Shown here in pieces: positions 18,254-27,954 of a stretch of 43,686 nucleotides of DNA. Made by a program: the position numbers and the translations under genes. The stretch comes from Verrucomicrobiales bacterium (GTDB taxonomy: Bacteria > Verrucomicrobiota > Verrucomicrobiia > Methylacidiphilales > JAAUTS01): NCBI GenBank assembly GCA_031265365.1, contig JAISCS010000206.1, forward strand, positions 1 through 43,686, written 5' to 3'. The stretch's first letter is position 1. The number at the start of each line of letters is the position of its first letter. Under the pieces are notes generated by a model, which saw only the letters and a program-made list of their open reading frames with translations, did no database searches and was not told where the DNA came from.

Positions 18254-18829
18254 TCAAATATTATCCACCACCGGATACACCGTCTCGATATGCTCAAGGA
18301 TGACGTGCATAATCCACGTGTGCAACTCCTGCGCGCGCGCCGTGTTGTCAGTGGGGATGACGATGGCGTGGTCGGACAACTCCCGCGCCTTGCCGCCGCC
18401 CTTGCCCAGCAGACTGACGGTGATAATGCCCAGCTTCTTCGCCGCGCCGAGCGCCTTGATGAGATTCGCCGAGTTGCCGCTGCCGCTGAAGATGACCAGA
18501 ATGTCCCCCGCGTGGCCGAGGCCCTCGATTTGGCGCGAGAAGACGGCGTCGTAACCCCAGTCATTGCCGATGCACGTCAGCGCCGTGACATCCGCTGACA
18601 GTGAGATGGCCGGCAGCGAGCGCCGGTTGCCGCGATAGCGTCCGACCAATTCCTCCGCCATGTGCAGCGCGTCCGCCGCGCTGCCGCCGTTGCCACAGGT
18701 CAGCACCTTGTGGCCGTTCTTGAAACATTGCTCGAACAACGGGAACAATTTTTCGACTTGCGGCAGAAAACGCTCGAAACTCACCACGACTTGTTTAAGC
18801 TCGGCATACTGTTGTTGGACTAATGACAT
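18254..18829 (-). CDS. gmhA: phosphoheptose isomerase
   Basis: A SIS-domain protein of 191 residues that converts sedoheptulose 7-phosphate to D-glycero-D-manno-heptose 7-phosphate, the first step towards the heptose of the LPS inner core. The phosphosugar-binding loop CGNGGSAADALHMAEELVGR is at about residues 45-64, and FSGSGNSANLIKAL is the second SIS motif. The C-terminal helix QELHTWIMHVILEHIE carries the conserved His of the family. Length matches typical GmhA. Its start faces that of the LptF/LptG permease gene with 32 bases between, so both LPS genes probably share a divergent promoter region. Confidence 0.93.
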   Translation of the reverse strand: MSLVQQQYAELKQVVVSFERFLPQVEKLFPLFEQCFKNGHKVLTCGNGGSAADALHMAEELVGRYRGNRRSLPAISLSADVTALTCIGNDWGYDAVFSRQIEGLGHAGDILVIFSGSGNSANLIKALGAAKKLGIITVSLLGKGGGKARELSDHAIVIPTDNTARAQELHTWIMHVILEHIETVYPVVDNI

Positions 18830-18861
18830 GAGAAAACACTAACGCGCCCCGGAAATTTGTC

Positions 18862-20004
18862 ATGAAGATTATTGACCGCTATCTGCTCACACATCTGCTG
18901 CTGCCGTTCTTGTTCTGCCTGGCGAGTTTGTTTTGTATTTTCGTTATCATTGACTTGTTCGGTTCGATGGACGATTTCCTCAAAGCGCACACCCCCCTGC
19001 TCGCGGTGGCGCACATTTACGCCGTGATGTTCGGGCAAGTCGCGCCGCTGCTCATCCCGTTCGCGTTCTTCCTCGCGTGCGTGTACTTGCTGGGCAATCT
19101 ATCCGCGCACAAGGAACTCGTCGCCCTCATGTCCGCCGGCGTCAGCCTCTCGCGGTTGGTGGTGCCGTTCTTCCTCATCGCGCTGTGCCTCGCGGGCGTG
19201 GAATATTATCTGTACCTCGACCTCGCGCCCACCGCCGCCACCCGCCGCGCGGCGCTGACGCAGGAATGGTCGAAAAAAAACAAGCCGACGCGGGTGTTCA
19301 CCGGTGTCGTGTACAAAAACCCCAGGACCGGCGTGATGTGGTATATCCAGCACCTTGACACCGCCAGCGGTGCCATCACGCAGGCGGAAATCAACCTGCC
19401 CGACGACCGTGGTGGCGACCGTGAAAAATTCTTCGTCGCGCGCGGCAACTACCGCAACGGCTATTGGGACCTCGTCGGCATCCGGCAGATGACCTTCAGC
19501 AGCGGCGCGGCCGAGCCGCCGCACAACCTCGGCCAGCTCGACGCCACCTTCCTCACCGAATCACCGTGTGACCTCGCCGCCACGCTGTTGCGACCCGACG
19601 GCTACCCGTGGCGCGACCTGCACCGCTTCATCACCGCGCCCTATCAACCGTCGCCGCCGCGCATGGCGCCATACAAAACCGAGTACTTCCGCCGTCTGGC
19701 CGACCCGCTGCTGGCGCCGCTGCTGTGCCTATTCGCCTTCGCTGCCGGCATCGTGCACGACCGCAAGAACCGCGCCAGCGCGATGGTCAACTGTATGCTC
19801 ATCCTCGTCTCGCTGTTCATCGTCACGGAGATTTGCAACAAACTGGGCAACCGCAGCCGCATCACGCCGGAACTGGCGGGCTGGTTCCCCGTGCTGACCT
19901 ACGGCGGCATAGCGCTCGCGCTGTTCATCTACCGCGTCGGGATTTGGTGGGAATTTGTCTATCTGCTCAAGAGCAATTTGTGGCCACGAAAAGCCGTGAA
20001 ATAA
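18862..20004 (+). CDS. LptF/LptG-family LPS export permease
   Basis: This 380-residue inner-membrane protein belongs to the YjgP/YjgQ (LptF/LptG) family, which with LptB forms the ABC transporter that extracts LPS from the inner membrane. It opens with the usual MKIIDRYLLTHLLLPF. Three N-terminal membrane segments (residues about 13-33, 55-78, 95-118), a periplasmic beta-rich domain (about 120-285), and three C-terminal membrane segments (about 285-370) give the family layout. Which of LptF or LptG it is cannot be decided here. It stands beside gmhA, consistent with LPS biogenesis. Confidence 0.88.
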   Translation: MKIIDRYLLTHLLLPFLFCLASLFCIFVIIDLFGSMDDFLKAHTPLLAVAHIYAVMFGQVAPLLIPFAFFLACVYLLGNLSAHKELVALMSAGVSLSRLVVPFFLIALCLAGVEYYLYLDLAPTAATRRAALTQEWSKKNKPTRVFTGVVYKNPRTGVMWYIQHLDTASGAITQAEINLPDDRGGDREKFFVARGNYRNGYWDLVGIRQMTFSSGAAEPPHNLGQLDATFLTESPCDLAATLLRPDGYPWRDLHRFITAPYQPSPPRMAPYKTEYFRRLADPLLAPLLCLFAFAAGIVHDRKNRASAMVNCMLILVSLFIVTEICNKLGNRSRITPELAGWFPVLTYGGIALALFIYRVGIWWEFVYLLKSNLWPRKAVK

Positions 20005-20070
20005 ATCTCGCGCCAAAACGCATATTTTTATTCTAATTAACTTTGCGTCCTGGCGTCTTTACGCGAGTTC

Positions 20071-20101
20071 TTGACCTTGATGGTGAAACTGGCAACATCA
20101 T
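20071..20101 (+). promoter_or_regulatory. possible promoter of tRNA-Leu
   Basis: A TTGACC hexamer at 20071 and a weak -10-like CATCAT at 20096-20101 with a 19-base gap precede the tRNA by about a dozen bases. The -10 match is poor. The 20040-20066 stretch resembles the repeat unit at 27318. Confidence 0.25.
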
Positions 20102-20113
20102 ACGCACAATTTC

Positions 20114-20194
20114 GGGCACGTGGCGAAATGGCAGACGCGCTGGATTTAGGTTCCAGTGGAGCAATCCATGTAGGTTCGAGTCCTATCGTGCCCA
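20114..20194 (+). tRNA. tRNA-Leu(UAG)
   Basis: Acceptor stem GGGCACG (20114-20120) pairs with CGTGCCC (20187-20193), followed by discriminator A. The anticodon arm CTGGA-TTTAGGT-TCCAG has anticodon TAG, which reads CUN leucine codons. A long variable arm (TGGAGCAATCCA) marks a class II tRNA such as Leu. The T arm is GTAGG-TTCGAGT-CCTAT. The 3' CCA is not encoded. A palindromic repeat starts about 28 bases downstream. Confidence 0.96.
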
Positions 20195-20222
20195 AGGTAC
20201 CCTTTCACGTGTGACGTTTTTT

Positions 20223-20459
20223 CCAATGCCCCGCAGGGGCTAAACCTTGAATAACCGTGGGTGGAAGGCCAGTCTGCTGGCATGGAACCCACGGACTGAC
20301 CTAGTGAGCAACAGCGTCCCCGCAGGGGGCGAATATCGATGCTTGGTTCGCCCCTTGCAGGGACGCTGTTACTCTCTATATCTACCCGTGGGTTCCGCTC
20401 GGCAGACCTCGCTCTACCCACGGTTATTCATGGTTTAGCCCCTACGGGGCATTGGCCTG
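20223..20459. repeat. nested palindrome with GCCCCGCAGGGGC ends (family E)
   Basis: The outer arms are AATGCCCCGCAGGGGCTAAA and TTTAGCCCCTACGGGGCATT, extended inward by ATAACCGTGGGT / ACCCACGGTTAT. Further arms with AACCCACGG / CCGTGGGTT lie inside. In the centre a second hairpin (20310-20370) pairs AACAGCGTCCC...GGGGCGAA with TTCGCCCC...GGGACGCTGTT. The stretch from 20195 to 20470 holds no gene. Confidence 0.85.
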
Positions 20460-20483
20460 CTTCCACTGCCCACGGGATAGAAT

Positions 20484-20693
20484 CTTTGGGGTTCCCCATC
20501 GTTAGCCGTGGAAGCGCTGACGCCGTCAAACCCCGCCAACCATGCCCTGCGTCAGCAAATTCCCCTTCCGAGAAGGGGTGGCCGCGTAGCGGACGGGGTA
20601 GTTCAGCGTTACCGGGCACTTGGCACCGAACGCCGAACTACCCCATCGCTACGCGTCACCCCTTCACAATTCCTCTGATAATGGGATAGAACC
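20484..20693. repeat. family A element, copy 4
   Basis: A left tail (from about 20500, TTAGCCGTGGAAGCGCTGAC) is followed by the core palindrome 20558-20669. The stem arm GCGTAGCGGACGGGGTAG is mirrored by CTACCCCATCGCTACGC, where copy 3 has GGAG/CTCC: a paired change that keeps the stem. The right tail ends AATGGGATAGAACC. The rest of the gap to 20811 shows no feature. Confidence 0.85.
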
Positions 20694-20810
20694 ATCTTTG
20701 ATAATCATTAATGGGAATGCAAACCACTGTTACGCCTGGCATGTGTTCGGGCAACACCAGATAACACCGCCGCGCGGTTGACGCTGATGGTGACCGCCAA
20801 CGTCATGATA

Positions 20811-21473
20811 TTATTCTTCCGCACCCATCATCACGCGGCGGATTTTTTTCAGGCCGTCCTGCATTTTATCAGGCAACCGCAACGGCGGGTCGGGCGGTGG
20901 CGCGTAGGAATACACAACCTGCATCACGGCGGAATCAAGGCATAATGGAAAGAGCTTCTCAACATCCACCCACGCGGTCCATTCGTTGTTTTGATAAACG
21001 TGACACTTGCGACCCTGCCACGGCTTGACGCCTCGGTAAGTACTCGCCGTAATCCATTTCAAGTTTGGCAGCACGTCCTCAGGCGGCGATTGCGAAAAAT
21101 CCCAAGTTTTCATGTCCTGGGACACGCGGTGAAAGCGGAGGTCACCGTAGCGCCAAAATTCATACCGCAGATTATTGGTGTATTCGCGCGTCTCCAAACC
21201 GACAGTGCCACTCATGGCAATTTCCAATTTTAGCACCTGCGGCGAGGCGTTGAAAAAATCCCGCACCTTTTGTTGTGCCGGGGTTAGTTTGGGGTCAAGC
21301 GGTTTCTGTTTGTAAGTGAAGACGGCACTGATGGTGACGTCAGTGGCCGACGAGTTACGGTAAAGTGGCGTTGGCGGTGTTAATTTGGACTTGGTTTCCG
21401 CTGCCGTCACCGTCAACGCCAAGGCTAGAAACACAACGCTGACACTGAGGAAAATACTGGTTTTGTTATTCAT
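20811..21473 (-). CDS. secreted protein of unknown function
   Basis: A 220-residue protein that I do not recognise. The first 25 or so residues form a signal peptide (MNNKTSIFLSVSVVFLALAL then TVTAA). The mature part has many aromatic and charged residues, with recurring W (for example KTWDFSQSPP, VKPWQGRKCHVYQ), as in small beta-rich periplasmic or outer-membrane proteins. I start it at the ATG at 21473; the open frame extends upstream into the preceding gene, which is not credible. It starts just four bases beyond the stop of the Verru_Chthon-type gene, so the two are probably one operon and may act together. Confidence 0.75.
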   Translation of the reverse strand: MNNKTSIFLSVSVVFLALALTVTAAETKSKLTPPTPLYRNSSATDVTISAVFTYKQKPLDPKLTPAQQKVRDFFNASPQVLKLEIAMSGTVGLETREYTNNLRYEFWRYGDLRFHRVSQDMKTWDFSQSPPEDVLPNLKWITASTYRGVKPWQGRKCHVYQNNEWTAWVDVEKLFPLCLDSAVMQVVYSYAPPPDPPLRLPDKMQDGLKKIRRVMMGAEE

Positions 21474-21477
21474 AATT

Positions 21478-24400
21478 TTACTCCACCACCGGTTCGAGTT
21501 GCTGGTCCACAATCTCCCCGGTGAACCGGTCAATGGCGATGTGTAGCCAGTAATGTTTTTCACCCTCGACGATGAAATTTCGCAAGTCGTTCACGCCGGA
21601 GCCGTAACGCCCGACTTGCGCGACAAGGTCAATCAACAAATTCCAAGTCCGCACTTGCACACTGCCGGTGAGCGCGCGCAACACCGCCTCATGCCGCCCC
21701 TTGCTGTCAACGGAGAAATTGGCCCTGTCAATTACGCCATTATTGCCCGACATCACGACTGGCAGGTCGCCAAGGCTGGACAGCGGCAGTGCCCCGGCGC
21801 GCTCGTTGATAATTCGGGCGATTTTTGACATGTCACTGGCGGTAAGCGTGTCGTTGTCGCTGACGGTGGCGGTGCCGGATGAAAATTTTGCGTAGTCATT
21901 GGCAGCGCCACTGATGATGGATTCCAGCACCAGCGCGCCGCCGTTGTTGTAATCACGTGCGGCACTGTTGAGATTAATTTTGCCCGCGACCGCGGCAACC
22001 GCGGGCGTGCCACCGTCAGCGCGCGGCACACCGCTGCCGATGTAAAAAACATCGAGCAAGCCGGTGTCGGCGCTGTTGGCGGAAAACAAATTCAACGTTT
22101 TCCACGGGTCGTCGCGAAACACATAACCCAGCTCGGCCATGCTGCGAAAGCGGCGGTTGAGCATGATGGGCCGGCGGCTCGCCGCTGACGATGCTTGCGG
22201 CGCATAACCTTGGCCACCGACAGCATCAGCGTGGCGGAGTACAAAATCACGGTCGGTGTAGTAGGTGCCGTTCGCCTGTTCATTGCTTGCCCAGTTTGCC
22301 ATGCTTTTGGTAACGCGCATGAATGTGGCATTGCCGTTGGAATCAATCGGACCGTTCGGCGACTCCGTCGGCCTTTCGCCGTCTCTGTAAAAATGCGGTC
22401 CCCAAGTGAATTGTCTGTCAAGATTGACCTGCTCCGATGGATTAAAATTGAACGCCAGCACGGACTGGTTGTTTTGGAAACCGTTGGGAATGCCGCTTGG
22501 CGAGTCCGACAGTTGCAGATTGGTCCGCTGCGAGCGCGGGTCGCTGAAATATAAGGCCACGGCCTCCTTGTTATTCGCGCGCCGGAAGATGTTGGGCACC
22601 AAATTACTGGCATTATTGGTAATAAGCCGTCTTGCCGGCATATTTTGCCCCGGACCAATTTGCTGCCATGCATTATTGACAATATACTCATAGTATTCCG
22701 GCACAATAGCGTCATAATTGGTGTTATTCCAAGTGGGGTCATTTTCCTCCATGAACGGGTTGCCGCGTCCCTCAATGTCATTGGTTATGGAATTCAACGT
22801 TTGGTAGGTGTGCCAAGTGCCGGGACTGGCCGGGTCCTCGTATTGCAGATGAATGCGTATCGGCCCGCCGCTGGCCTCAAATTCACCTGTCGCGGTTTCC
22901 CTCAGCAACGGCCAAAAACGGCTGTAAACCACGGCACCCCCGCCAAGTGGCGGATACCGATAGTTGCTGGGTGGGATATGCGTCCATTGCCGGGCGTCCC
23001 TATTAGTTTCCCGCCACCAATAAAACCTTTTTCCGTCACTGTCAACTTCTTCCGGCTGGCCACCACCGCCGGTGACGGTGATTGTCGGCGGGTCATTATA
23101 CATCGGAAAAAGCGGCTCGGTCTGTGGAATCTTGAATGGATTTTCCGGCGCATACGACCAGCCGGTATAAATGGCGGCGCGCTTCCAGCCATATTGCGAG
23201 CGCACGATGCCAAAGCGGTCATTCAGGTTTGCGCTGCCCGGATTTTTGGAGTCCGAGGTGTAGGCTTTGTCTATGCCTGAATTAATCAAGTCCGTCGGCT
23301 CGGCACAATTATTATAGTCAGCCAGCTTGAACGCCACCCACGCCGGACCGGACGGAGTAGTGTTCGAGGTCGGCGACGGGGCGGTGGACGGCACAAGCGC
23401 GCGGTTGAGGCCGAGAAAAGTCCGCCTTTGATAATAGTGCCCCTCCTCGGACGCCACATCCTGATATTTTGAAAAATCATGAATCTGCGGGCAAATACTG
23501 CCATTGGTGGCGAGAATCCTCACACTCGGCGGGCGCAACGCGATACCGGAGTTCAACAAATCAGCGGCGTTTTGGTGCGGATTCCACAGGCCGAAATTCA
23601 GCCAGCTATGCAAATAAGCATGCCAGTCGTTGGGCCATATCGTATTGTCAACTGCACCCTCCGCGAAGCTGACGACGCTCTGGCCGATTGACAAAATATA
23701 AGGCAAATTTTCCACGCCGTAAAATGACTTGCCGCCCATGCGGATTTCCGTCGGAAAATTGTCCTCGTCCCACTGGTCAATGATGTTCGCGCCAATCTGT
23801 AAAATTTGATGTTTTTCCTGCGCGTAAATCAGCGCATATATATCATCGCTTATGGCCTCAAAACGTCCGATTGGGGCGCTGATGATGGAGCCGCGGTTGC
23901 CGCGATTGTCGGTAAAAACCTGCATGTCTTGCATGCGCCGGAACTCGCCGCGATTTAAGGCCAAGTTGGACTCCGGATATCCGGTGGTGAGACCAAGGCT
24001 GCCCCGCAAAATGACGGCTTGGAGCAACTCGAAAAAATCCGGCTCACGCCCGGCGGCAGCCACTTCCGCCAGGGTGCAAATCCGCACACGCTCGTCGCTA
24101 GTGCGCCCGCCATGGTCGTATTCCCATGCGCCGCCGATGCACACACCGTTACTGGGATTAACCGTGCCATCGGGTATGCGGCGCAATCCGAAATTATCAT
24201 ATATATTTTTCTCAAAGTCAGCGTCAGCGGGAAAATAACTTGGCCGCACGCCGTTGAACCTCAGCCAGTCAATTTTTGCAAGGTCGAAGCGATACTTGAC
24301 CAGCGACTCGCCAACTTCCATCCTTTCGCCGCTCAATCTCGTGCCGCTGACGCTGACAGTGACGTTGGGAATAAAGCGATTGTTCGAGGCGGGGTCATCG

Positions 24401-25552
24401 CGCTTGGCATAATAATCGTAAGTGGGGCGGGTGCCTGTGTCCGGGTCAATTGGCGTGAGCATTCCCGGATTATTGATACCGCTCCAAAACTCGGCGTCAT
24501 GGGCCGGTCCCCAAGAGGGCGCGTTTTTCTCGCGCGAAAATGTTGTGAAATACGGGTAAAAGTCCTCGAAGCCAAGCCGTTGCGCGGCGTCGAGAAAATC
24601 CTGCCGGCTGACAAACACACTGTCACCGTCAGCGACGCGCCGGAACCCGCTGGCCGACGCCGCGCCGGTGCCGCTGAGGTATTCGACGTAGGTCGTGCCA
24701 CTGGCCGCGCTCTGACGGTTGCGATACTCCTTGACCAGCTCGTCAACATCAGCGGCGCCCAAGCCGAGCCGGGTCAGGTCGGCGTAACCGACATTACCCT
24801 TGCGCGCGACCTCGTCGTCAGCGACATCGCTCGCGTGCCCGATGGCGTTGATGTCCGGCAAGCCGCCCGTGTCATACACGATGTAGGCGTAACGACCGAT
24901 GACAAAATCCGCGTTGCCCGCGACACTGTCAGCGAGCGTGCCGGAGCTGAGCAACGCCTCCGCCCGTTCCGCCGCCAGCGGCCCGCGCCGTGTGAACAAC
25001 ACCCAGTGCGGGTCAATGCTCGTCGCCAGCGTGTCGCTGTTGCCGATGAACGCCCGCTCCCAACGCGCATGGTCAATATAGCGGCCATTCGCCGCCGGTG
25101 TCGCGGCGCTGACGTTGACCGCCGGCGCGCCGCCGCTGGCGGTGAATTCGTCACCCTCCCACAGCGGGCGGTCATTCGCGCTCCATTTGATAAGATTAAA
25201 CGGCACCGTGCCGCTACCGCTAAGGTCCGCGTCGCGCACCATGCGGAACGGCAGCATATTTTCGGGCACCGCCGGTTCGAACGCCCCCGCCGAACCGTTG
25301 ACCGTGGAGCCGGCCTTGATTTCCTCTAACAAATCCGCCTTGACGAAATCCAGCGCGCTGGCGGCGAGCACCTGCGCCCGCGCCTGCGCCGCGCTGGAAA
25401 AGGAAATTTTTCGATTCAACCGCGCCTGGCCGAAGAAGGCGAGCACGCTGACGGTTATCAACAGCAGCGCGAACAGCGCGATAATGAGCGCCGCGCCACG
25501 GGAAGCCCAGCCTTGACTAGCAACTAAATAGTGTCTACCCCCCCCCCCTCAT
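21478..25552 (-). CDS. Verru_Chthon cassette protein A-like, prepilin-like; start out of frame at a G tract
   Basis: A very large (about 1350 residues) extracytoplasmic protein with a type IV prepilin-like N-terminus: a short basic leader, then SRGAALIIALFALLLITVSV as the helix, then a Gln/Ala-rich stalk. This, the length and the C-terminal WNLLIDLVAQVGRYG...HYWLHIAIDRFTGEIVDQ pattern match what I know of Verru_Chthon cassette protein A. The function of the family is unknown. The continuous frame has no credible start: TTG at 25461 lies inside the hydrophobic helix. Upstream, ATG at 25552-25550 is followed by eleven G and is one base out of frame; with ten G it would read M-R-G-G-G-R-H-Y-L-V and join the frame exactly. 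So it is phase-variable, frameshifted, or misread. The usual companion prepilin genes (B, C, D) are absent; gdhA is upstream. Confidence 0.75.
25538..25548 (-). repeat. homopolymeric tract of 11 G (coding strand)
   Basis: Eleven C on the + strand, thus eleven G in the direction of the gene, immediately after ATG-A. One fewer G restores the reading frame of the downstream 1350-residue protein. Tracts of this length are prone to slipped-strand mispairing and also to sequencing error. Confidence 0.9.
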
Positions 25553-25559
25553 TAAATAT

Positions 25560-25574
25560 TTATACATTGTATAA
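25560..25574. promoter_or_regulatory. 15-bp palindrome TTATACATTGTATAA
   Basis: A perfect inverted repeat with 7-base arms and a one-base centre, lying eight bases upstream of the candidate ATG at 25552. In the gene direction it contains TATACA and TGTATAA, so it may be a -10 region, an operator, or both. No convincing -35 was found. Confidence 0.35.
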
Positions 25575-25698
25575 TGTGTGGAAATATCCGATTGTTGAAG
25601 GAGCGTGTTTCGTTTGTGCGACTTTTTCATTTTTGCAATATTCCATTCCCTCACTGGAAAATGCAAGCATTTTTTATTTGATTTTTCACCGCCGTAAC

Positions 25699-25731
25699 AA
25701 AACAGCCCCGGTGTTGTGCCGGGGCCGTTTT
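25699..25731 (-). terminator. bidirectional intrinsic terminator of gdhA
   Basis: GCCCCGG (25705-25711) and CCGGGGC (25719-25725) form a 7-bp GC stem with a 7-base loop, extended by AAAC/GTTT outside one mismatch. T-rich runs follow in both directions (TGTTTTGTT on the minus strand). It lies 22 bases beyond the gdhA stop. Confidence 0.85.
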
Positions 25732-25752
25732 GTTTTGCGAATAACACGCGGA

Positions 25753-27252
<1,500 letters not shown>

Positions 27253-27317
27253 TTAAATGAGTTCAAAGTGCTCTAGCGCCAGTACCGTGCTGGGTAGTGC
27301 GTCAGTTTGATTTTTTA

Positions 27318-27350
27318 ACACGAAGGCGCGAAGAACGCAAAGGCGCAAAG
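27318..27350. repeat. GCGAAGAACGCAAAGGCGCAAAG-type repeat unit
   Basis: ACACGAAGGCGCGAAGAACG followed by CAAAGGCGCAAAG lies against the maf stop codon. A reverse relative (CTTTGCGTCCTGGCGTCTTT) is at 20041. Between it and gdhA (27097-27317) I see no gene or clear regulatory structure. Confidence 0.55.
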
Positions 27351-27351
27351 T

Positions 27352-27939
27352 TCAGCGGTCGGGGTGGGCTTCTCTCCACCAGCGGGTGATGATTTCCATC
27401 GGCAGACCGATGATGTTGGTGGGGGAGCCTTCGATGTGGGCGACGATTAGCTCGCCGTGCTCTTGGTAGCCGTAGGCGCCGGCTTTGTCCATGACGTTGA
27501 CTTTGGTTAGATAATCGTTGATGAGCGCGTCGGTCAGCGGGCGGAAGGTGACGCGGGTGCGCTCGACGTGGGTTTTGAGTCCACCGTCAGCGGCGGTGCC
27601 GTCTCGCCAGGCGATGCCGGTGAGGACTTCGTGGGTTTTGGCGCTGAGGAATTTGAGCATGGCGATGGCCTCTTGACGGTCGGCGGGTTTGCCCATGAAA
27701 CGGCCCGCGCACCAGACCGTTGTGTCGGCGGCGAGGATGATGGCGCGCGGGTGACGGTCAGCGACGCGGCGAACTTTGCGTTGGGCGTTGGCGAGGACAA
27801 TTTCGGCGGGCGTCAGCGCGGGGTGGGTGCGGTGGTCCCATTCGTCAAGGTCGGGAACGACGACGGTGAAGGGAATGCCGGCCGCCGCCAGCAAATCACG
27901 ACGGCGCGGTGAGGCGGAGGCTAAAATCAAGGGGGACAT
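27352..27939 (-). CDS. maf: Maf-family nucleotide pyrophosphatase
   Basis: A 195-residue protein of the Maf/YhdE/YceF house-cleaning pyrophosphatases, which hydrolyse non-canonical or selected NTPs to NMPs. The N-terminal signature ASASPRRRDLL is followed by the conserved AADTTVW segment with catalytic acidic residue, KPADRQEAIAMLKFLSAKTHEV, and the C-terminal AGAYGYQEHGELIVAHIEGS block. Its start is 15 bases past the stop of the Prc-type protease gene, in the same direction, so they are likely co-transcribed. The exact subfamily (dTTP/UTP versus m7GTP) cannot be fixed by eye. Confidence 0.92.
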   Translation of the reverse strand: MSPLILASASPRRRDLLAAAGIPFTVVVPDLDEWDHRTHPALTPAEIVLANAQRKVRRVADRHPRAIILAADTTVWCAGRFMGKPADRQEAIAMLKFLSAKTHEVLTGIAWRDGTAADGGLKTHVERTRVTFRPLTDALINDYLTKVNVMDKAGAYGYQEHGELIVAHIEGSPTNIIGLPMEIITRWWREAHPDR

Positions 27940-27954
27940 GACGCTGACGGTGGC

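Noticed and set aside
20811-21563. Longer form of the 220-residue secreted protein
   Set aside because: The extra 30 residues overlap the preceding gene and precede a perfect signal peptide at 21473.
25459-25461. TTG as start codon of the Verru_Chthon-type protein
   Set aside because: It falls inside the hydrophobic helix, so the leader and half of the helix would be lost.
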